A DNA stretch of 64,000 nt from Schizophyllum amplum (taxonomy: Eukaryota; Basidiomycota; Agaricomycetes; Agaricales; Schizophyllaceae), in contig VDMD01000037.1 in NCBI GenBank assembly GCA_007026445.1, positions 1-64,000 of the forward strand, in the 5' to 3' direction. Position 1 is the first letter of the stretch; each line of letters starts with the position of its first letter. The position numbers and the translations under genes are program-made. The notes beneath the pieces are model-generated. The model worked only from the letters and a program-made list of their open reading frames with translations. It did no database searches and was not told the origin of the DNA. Positions 57,339 to 64,000 of this stretch are shown here, one piece after another.

Positions 57339-60300
57339 TTATACGAAAGGTATCTCTCTCCGCCGAGTTGTTGTGCTGCCCACACGAACGTCCTCATCGC
57401 GTGCAATCTTCCCCGAGGGCTTCTCCGCGTACCACGAGAGCGTCGTGAGCCCCACGGGGAACGTGTACGTCGCCTGCTTTCCGCGGAACTCAATTGTAGT
57501 CTGCGTGCGCAGCATTCAGCTCACGAGCGGGCGGAAGGTTCGGTGGCAGTCTCACCTTCACTGGCTGCGGGTTCCACGACCCGCCCGAGTTGTCGTTCCC
57601 TATCGCCAGAATCAGCTCGACCGCAGCTGTGATGTTGATGAAACCTACAGTTGAGCACGACGAGGGAATAGCGCAGCCAGTCGGCTGAGTTGGTGCGTTC
57701 GGTCACGAAGGCGCTCACGACAAGCGCCCAGTTCTGCGTGCCGCCGACAGTGACGCCTATACGCTTGCCCATAGGTCCACCCGCATCTTTGGGGATGGTC
57801 GCTTTGGACGTGTGAGCCATGGCGTAGACTGGAACAGGAGGATTAGCGCAGCTCCATGCAAAGCGGGCGACAGCGTAACGTACACTCCTGATTCAGGCTG
57901 TACGACCCATCCGAGTTGACCTGTGCAATCGCGCGACAGCCGCTACCGCCGCAACTACTGGTTCCGGGAAGCAGAGGCCGCCCGACACCGTCCAGGGCGA
58001 GATTCCACATGAGGGCTGAAGCTGCGTTGTGGTTGACTCCGCCGATGAAGCTGCGTGATTACACTTAATGTCGTTTTCTAGGACGGTCATCCAGTGACGC
58101 ACATGTTCTCTGAGTACCACTAGATTGAGTGGCGGTGAGCGGGGTTTCTGCTGCAGATGAAAGAAACACACACCTTGAGATCCGACCACCAGTCGGCGCC
58201 GATGGAGCCGGTGCACTCCGTTATGTCTAGCGATCTTCCAGTTAGTATCTCGTGATACCGGTACGCCGTACTATCGACTTACAGATCTCCTTGTTGGGAT
58301 ATTTGCTGTGGAAGCTGTCCATCTGCCCGACGCTTCCCTGTACCTTCATCAATATATGTACAAGCCTCAGAGCGAAAGTCTTACGGCATAGCAATGGAAA
58401 GCCACTCCCGCAAATGCGTTCGGCGCGTCGTTCATAAGGGTAACGGGGTACGTCGCCACGTCATCCCAATTGTGCTCATAACCTGCGCACTGGTCAATAC
58501 CCAATGTATGCAGACAACGTCAGCGAGCACCTACCGACGAGCTTCACACCGCCCAAGCCGTTGTTATCCATAAGTGTGCGCAGCGCCTTGCCAATCTGCG
58601 CCTCATCCACCGGTGTCAGCGTCGACGTCGGGTACGTCGGGTTGCTGTTCTCCGGTTCGTTCTGAATGGAGATCGCGTAGAGATTGATGCCCTGGCTCTT
58701 GAAGCCCTGCAGACATTTCAAGAGGTACGTCGCGTACGGTGTGATATGCTGGCTCTTGAGAGACCCGCCGTTCATCGTTCCAGTGTTCTTCATCCAGCCG
58801 GGCGGCGACCAGGGGAGAACGTGGATCTTGACGAACCTGTTGATGGATTGGATGTCTTTGAGTACCGAAAATAGGTACGAGGGCGCTCTGTTGATGTTGA
58901 AGTTATTGAACCTGCGGGAAATGAGACTGCTGTAGCACGAAAAAAACTGGGTGGCAGCTTACGCAGTATCGCCATTCACGTCGTCAAAGCTGTAAACTGC
59001 ACGTTGTCAGGCGCCTTTCGATGTGCTGTGTATAATTAACTCACGACCGGCAGAAAAATCGGAGGCGCCCAAGGGTACTCGGACGTAGCTAAGATAGGCG
59101 ACATCCGCATCCATCAAATCACGTGAAGCATCACGTGACGTGACATAACGCGGCAAAAATCGCAGTTCGAACATCGACCGGCTTGTGGAGGGCGGCACGG
59201 CGCCGGTTGACCCTGGCTGGGGGTGAGACCTTCATGAGGGTACTGTACAGGTACGCTAAATATCCCAGGTGGCTTGTTCTGATTAACTACAGCTTCACGA
59301 GGGCTTGATGAACTTGCACTAAACCATCAGAAATACTTACATACTGCCTTCATCAGTGTAATGAAATGAAATAGTCTGTATTCCATTTTGATTCCATTGG
59401 TCCTCTATATCATGAATGCAATCGAAAGGACTTCGGCGCTGTCCAAACCAATGGCCCTTTCTGACATGTTACGGTGCTGCCCTTCGGCCATGACGGGGTG
59501 CCACGGGTATACAAACACGGGTGGCAGCAGTTGTACCTCATATACGTTTCTGGTAGCCAGTTAACGGTGCTGGCCGGCGTCTGATAGGCGAGTGGCTGCC
59601 CAAACGCTGTTTGCAGACGCGCGGAACGTGGCCGACGGATGTTACCGAGGCTGGCCACGTAGGCTCGGCTAGGAGGCCGGCGTCACGTGATTACGCGGAC
59701 CGCCCGGGCCGGGGTGGCAAAACTCCTCTTCGCGAAAATCTTTTGTGTCACCATCGCGCTCAGCGGTCGATTGCGCACGTCTAGAAAAAAGCGCCCTTTA
59801 GTTCATTTTTCTGACCATATTTTTCAAAATTAAAACCACAGTTCTGTAGCTTAAGGCCTTCTCTACAATACTGTGGTCTCGAAAAAAGGTCCCTTGTGCG
59901 GGCGGGGGAGATGTAGGGCCGTCACGCTCGAGCCATCAGCGCATCACGTGACTCGATGGATGCGGATGTCGCCTATCTTAAGTCCGGCCGAGTTGGCGCC
60001 GTCTGTCGTGTCGAACATGTACCGTAGTAAATTCCAATAGTTGTTGCTGTTCTTCGACTATCGAAATCCGTCAGAGGCGTGGTGAGGATAATTGTGGCGT
60101 AACACGCACCTTCAAGTTGTTGAGCGTGAGCGCGGCCGAGTCGGCTGGTATAATATGAGACATGGGCGTGCTGGCGCATAGGCGGAGAACGGTGCTGCGT
60201 ACAAAGGGAACCTCCAAATCCGTAGATTGATTGGTATACCTGACCATCGTTGACTACGATATCTGCGGATCCAATGGCCCCTGGCGTCGTGAAGTTGACT

Positions 60301-60545
60301 GGTACATTCCCTCCGACTGATGAGAGTAATGCTGATCGGTCCCACTGCACAAGGGTGCACACCGTCGTCAGCGCGAGTCGAACCAATCAGGCGTATTATC
60401 TGAACACACCCTAGTCTGCCACTGAGAGTACACGTCAGCGGCAGCACAGAACACGCAGAAAGGCGCGACATACCACATCATATATCTGTTGAGCGCACGT
60501 TTTCTGAACAACACCAAGTAAAGTGAGTGCGATAGTCCACCGCAT
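57339..60545 (-). pseudogene. GH30 glycoside hydrolase disrupted by a TA-flanked transposable element
   Basis: Fifteen exons from ATG 60545 to stop at 57339. Exon 5 is split by an 887-bp element at 59092-59978. With one TA counted, exon lengths add to 1569 nt, exactly 523 codons (522 residues), so the gene was intact before insertion. Residues 1-18 are a signal peptide. Then come VWQTRWDRSALLSS, YGFGGSLSDSAAL, PWSPPGWMKN, SIQNEPEN (acid/base Glu) and ITECTGS (nucleophile Glu), followed by a C-terminal beta domain with NWNDNSGGSWN. These are GH30 marks; the substrate could be beta-1,6-glucan or xylan-type. The insertion falls after about residue 111, before SYVRVPLGASD. Reading into the element gives a stop after about 12 codons. 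A functional allele may exist in the other nucleus of a dikaryon. Confidence 0.9.
59092..59978. mobile_element. TA-flanked inverted-repeat element inside the GH30 gene, 887 bp
   Basis: Left end: AGATAGGCGACATCCGCATC, then CATCAAATCACGTG. Right end, reverse complemented: the same first 20 bases, then CATCGAGTCACGTG. The match is about 40 bp with two differences, and each end carries a palindromic CACGTG. TA lies directly outside both ends (59090-59091 and 59979-59980), which is the target duplication of Tc1/mariner-type elements. The interior shows no transposase and is non-coding, so it depends on a transposase made elsewhere. The reading frame of the host gene is restored if the element and one TA are left out. 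Confidence 0.93.
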
Positions 60546-60651
60546 ACCGAACACTTGGGAAAGGAAGGATCTGGAAGAGAAAGGAGAGGAGGGCGGATGG
60601 CTGCCTGATGAGTGTTCTGGAGCACAGTAGAGAGAAGGAAGAAAACCTGGT

Positions 60652-60659
60652 TTATATAC
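60652..60659 (-). promoter_or_regulatory. TATA box of the GH30 gene
   Basis: Minus-strand reading TATATAAA, about 107 bp before the ATG at 60545. Confidence 0.6.
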
Positions 60660-62533
60660 CACGGAAGGGCTTGCCCGATGTCAATTTCAACCCCGCTTCC
60701 AGAGTCGCGACGCCGCCACTTTGGGCACTCGGACCTACCCAAATACGGAGACATGAACATCCGCTTGGTGCGCAGACAGACGCGCGGCAGTCTGCGAAAG
60801 CACGGCTGTCGCAGAGAGCCAGCCACACTCAATCCAGAACGTCGCGCCGAAGACAGCCCCTCCCCCGCACTAGAGATCCCGTGTTTGTTGCAGCGCTTGT
60901 GCTTGTGGTAGAGAGCCGCACCGCGTGAGCCGTAGAGAGCCGCGCCGGGTAGAGCTCGCGTTCACCCCCGGAGCATCGTTGCGACGCGGTCACGGGATAG
61001 CCACGCAGCGCGCTACCCAGGACATGAACTGCCATCCACAAGTAACCCACAAGGATTCCCGTCCTGCTGACCCCCCGTGTCCTCGTGAATACGTCTGTTG
61101 CGCCCTCGTGAGCTGCCTTGGGCGCTAAGTGGATCGTCTTTCGCGCCCAGTCGTTGCTTGTTCGCCCTGTAGCGCTAAGTCAAGTCGGTGCTCCGAGGGT
61201 CCTGGGCCTGGGGACTCACTGTATGCACGCTCGCCGGTGGATGCGAGACTCCGCGTCCATGCGTATCCGTCCGGAGGTCGTCTCTGCAAGACTCGTACAG
61301 GCCTGCTCCGGAGTCATTCCTGTCAAGCTGCCAGCTCTTTGCCGGCTATGCAGGTGCCGACCACAATGGGAGATGGGCAGAGAAAAGTAGGTGATGTACG
61401 TCCGGAGACTGAGGCAGGGCTAAGGTAGCGCCAGGATCCGTAGAGTCACTTGTAGCTGGGCCCACTACGGACGACTCGCCGCATCTCGTCAACAATTCGT
61501 CCTTGGCAATGCAAGACACCAATGTAACGGAAAGTCCAACAATACTTACCTTTCAAGTTCTCGTTGTTGGAGTTGCCTCGTCGAAGGGCTTATGCGGAGT
61601 CGCAGATCTGCCAATCATGGCCCACAAGCAGCCATTTCCCTTGGTATCACCAAGTAGGTACATACGACCATGAATGGAAGGGGAAAGCAAAGGATACACA
61701 GTGCCGTTTGCCATTGTTGTTTTCTGTTATGTCTGAAGCACGTCACGTGCCTGTCAACCGGCTCATCGGCCCGCAGTACGGTTGGACTTTCTGAATCGTT
61801 CATTGTCATCAACCTTCACCTTGGACCTTCCTGCCGACTGCTACGCTCTGCCATCACCTCTTACGGACCGCCCCTTTATACCGACGCTAGGAGTCAGACC
61901 ATCATCCTCTCTACGTGCCATCACACTGTCAAGCCGACGGTCAAGCCACCTGTCGAACGCCATAAAGCGGGAGATCGCTGCAGACCCCCTTGTCCGTCGG
62001 GTCACCTTGCTTTGTCTCTTACCATCGTCGACGACACCGTCGGACCGCCAGTCAACAACCACAAGTTGACAACCTACGACATCTTCGCAATGTACGCGCT
62101 GCCGTCAAGACAAGCCTGTCGACCGCGTCGCGCCACCCATTGCTTGGCGCTTGCCACGGAGACACGTTCATCAAGTGCTGAGGTGTGTTTCGCCACTACA
62201 ACAGCTTCTTATGAACTCACCGGAACCGTGCTCCCTAGGCTGGCCCTAGCACGTCCGTATCAGGCGACGACAAGGATAAAGGGTGTGATGCTCAACGCGA
62301 CATGGTGACGCCCTTGTCTCGCATCGCTTGTGATATCAACGATGCAGACTGCGGGGCAGAGACTCAGCAGTGCGTCTTTCTGTCTTCAAAAGAACCGCAG
62401 TGTAACTCAACGCCTTTTATTACTTAGAACTGTTCAGCCTTTCCTTAGGCGTGCGGTCCCCGGGACCGGGCCACCCCTTCGCGAGGGAATTCGTCGAGCG
62501 CATATACTGAATTCTAACAATCGGCAAGCTACC
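60660..62533. other. Interval without a recognised gene
   Basis: About 1.9 kb. Reading frames are short and none shows a domain. A direct repeat around 60910-60950 (GTAGAGAGCCGC, twice) is minor. Confidence 0.4.
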
Positions 62534-62752
62534 ATGAGCTCTCCTGCCTCCCTTGCCGACAGCTCGGGTGACGACATGGACTTCTTGATTCGCGAAATGG
62601 GCAGGAAATGCGGGGTTAAAGAACGCAAGAGGAAACGCGTCTCCTTCGACAGCGATGTCGCTGTTATCGACGAATGCAGACGCGTCAAGGCAAGGACAGT
62701 ATCGGAGCCTTACAAGCGGCCTTCTCGCCTACGCAGGAAGAGCCCTACATGA
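62534..62752 (+). CDS. Small basic protein with RVxF (PP1-docking) motif
   Basis: ATG at 62534, 72 residues, single exon; an upstream exon is possible because the frame stays open on the 5' side. I do not recognise the family. The N-terminus is MSSPASLADSSGDDMDFL, and the middle has GVKERKRKRVSFDSDVAV, where RVSF preceded by basic residues is the classic docking motif for protein phosphatase 1. The C-terminus is basic (YKRPSRLRRKSPT), resembling a nuclear signal. Real expression is not proven; the frame is short, but its composition differs from the shadow frames nearby. Confidence 0.42.
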   Translation: MSSPASLADSSGDDMDFLIREMGRKCGVKERKRKRVSFDSDVAVIDECRRVKARTVSEPYKRPSRLRRKSPT

Positions 62753-63089
62753 GTCCTGGCATGGCTGTCATCACTAGGCCTCATCATCGCTGAAGGACGC
62801 ACTCACTGTATCACACTAGATTCACGGACACACACACTTTATCACGACCTGCTACGATATAGCTATCCCCGAATGTAGCCATCACCTGTAGAATAGAAAG
62901 GAGTAGTTCGTCGAAGGTCGAACATCTGTTCATCTGGAAGCGAAGATGATCACGTGAGATGCGCGTTGTGGGCGTCGGGCGGTGACAACTTGCTCCCAAC
63001 TTTCATGTTTCTATAACCGCTGCTTTGTATCTTAGAACCTGTCGGATATCCCTGCTTGAGGTCCCCACTACCGCCGACATACACTCATC
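62753..63089. other. Intergenic, nothing recognised
   Basis: 337 bp upstream of the adaptin gene; presumably its promoter. No TATA box is seen. Confidence 0.4.
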
Positions 63090-64000
63090 ATGAGTTTCCG
63101 GGCACCGCGCAAGGGCGAAAACTACGAGCTCAGCGTCGACTTGAACAGCGAGTACCGGGAAAAGCGCAAGGATGCTATCAAACGGACTATAGCCTCTATG
63201 ACCGTTGGCAAGGGTGCGTAGTTGCTCGACTTCTCTACTCTTTGCTAAGATCCTACCAGATGTCAGCGGTCTCTTCCCGGATGTACTCAAGAACATGCAA
63301 ACCGACGACCTCGAGCAGAAGAAACTCGTGTATCTCTACTTAATGAACTACGCCAAGACCCAGCCCGAGCTTGTTATCCTCGCAGTCAACACATTTGTGA
63401 AGGACACGGACGATCCGAACCCGCTCGTACGCGCCCTCGCGATCCGCACCATGGGCTGCTTGCGCGCCGAGAAGATCATCGACTACCTCTGCGACCCCCT
63501 CAGCAAGTGCCTACGCGATGAGAACCCGTACGTGCGCAAGACAGCCGCACTCTGCGTCGCGAAGCTCTACGATCTCAAGCCCGAGCTGGTGATCGAGAAC
63601 GGCTTCCTGGAGCAGCTGCACGAAATGATCTCCGACAGCAATCCAATGGTGAGTGAGCCCCTGCAAGATCGACGCCTCTGACTCTCCCCAGGTCGTGGCA
63701 AATACCGTCGCCGCACTCACCGACATCCACATCGTCGCCACCTCCCAGCCATCCACGTCATCCTCCGATCCCGCCTACTTCACCATCACCTCCTCCATCC
63801 TTAACAAGTTGCTCATCGCGCTCAACGAATGCTCCGAGTGGGGCCGCGTCGCCATTCTCGGCGCGCTCGCACGCTACCAGGCCAAGGACGAGAAGGAGAG
63901 TGAACACATCTGCGAGCGCGTCGTCCCGCAGTTCCAGCACGTCAACAGCGGCGTCGTGCTCGCCGCGGTTAAGGTCATCATGATTCACATGCGCAACGTG
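63090..64000 (+). CDS. AP-1/AP-2 complex subunit beta (adaptin), 5' part
   Basis: Exons 63090-63213, 63260-63648 and 63692 to the window end; truncated by the right edge. The start [20 protein letters not shown] and the following [54 protein letters not shown] and [18 protein letters not shown] are the N-terminal HEAT-like trunk repeats of beta adaptin. The protein belongs to the clathrin adaptor complexes at the Golgi/endosome (AP-1) or plasma membrane (AP-2). Fungal beta subunits are very similar, so AP-1 and AP-2 cannot be separated from this part alone. Confidence 0.96.

Noticed and set aside
61670..62308. 212-residue plus-strand frame
   Set aside because: Low-complexity translation with many Cys/Ser/Thr and no recognisable motif; overlaps equally long frames.

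Overview
The window looks like nuclear DNA of a filamentous basidiomycete, probably an Agaricomycete of the polypore or crust kind. It is GC-rich. Genes are cut by many introns of about 45-90 nt, mostly with GTGAGT, GTGCGT or GTACGT donors. The gene set fits: a histone H2A.Z with introns, a mitochondrial RNA polymerase, an F-box family expansion, a GH30 glycosidase, hemerythrin-like and MYND proteins. There are no bacterial operon features. All functional calls rest on motifs read by eye from spliced translations; no database search was possible.

Left part (1-15.9 kb): a partial ERCC6L2-type Snf2 ATPase on the minus strand runs off the left edge. A possible small tail-anchored protein follows, then a gene-poor stretch with TCACCCG clusters and a 720-bp foldback repeat. 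Histone H2A.Z comes next on the plus strand, then two tandem secreted lyase-like paralogs and a membrane-anchored hemerythrin-like protein.

Middle (16-41 kb): an F-box protein and an internally deleted F-box pseudogene lie beside a 2.2-kb nest of inverted repeats. Then come a protein with an integrase-like H2C2 zinc finger, a MYND-finger protein sharing a 209-bp divergent promoter with mitochondrial RNA polymerase, a double-Myb telobox protein, a second type of F-box protein, and an unknown anchored protein divergent from proteasome subunit Rpn9.

Right part (41.9-64 kb): two paralogous single-pass membrane proteins with paired beta-rich ectodomains, an SMP-domain protein, a six-blade Kelch protein, two more F-box family members, a GH30 glycosidase, a small PP1-docking-like ORF, and the start of an AP-1/AP-2 beta adaptin (cut by the right edge).

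The strongest special observation is at 57.3-60.5 kb. An 887-bp element with terminal inverted repeats, flanked by TA, sits inside a GH30 exon. Counting the duplicated TA once, all GH30 exons join in one frame. Two further elements with terminal inverted repeats are at 44.1-45.25 kb (5-bp flanking repeat) and 54.0-54.6 kb (TA flanks). The locus therefore has a record of short non-autonomous DNA transposon activity. I saw no clearly new multi-gene defence or metabolic system.
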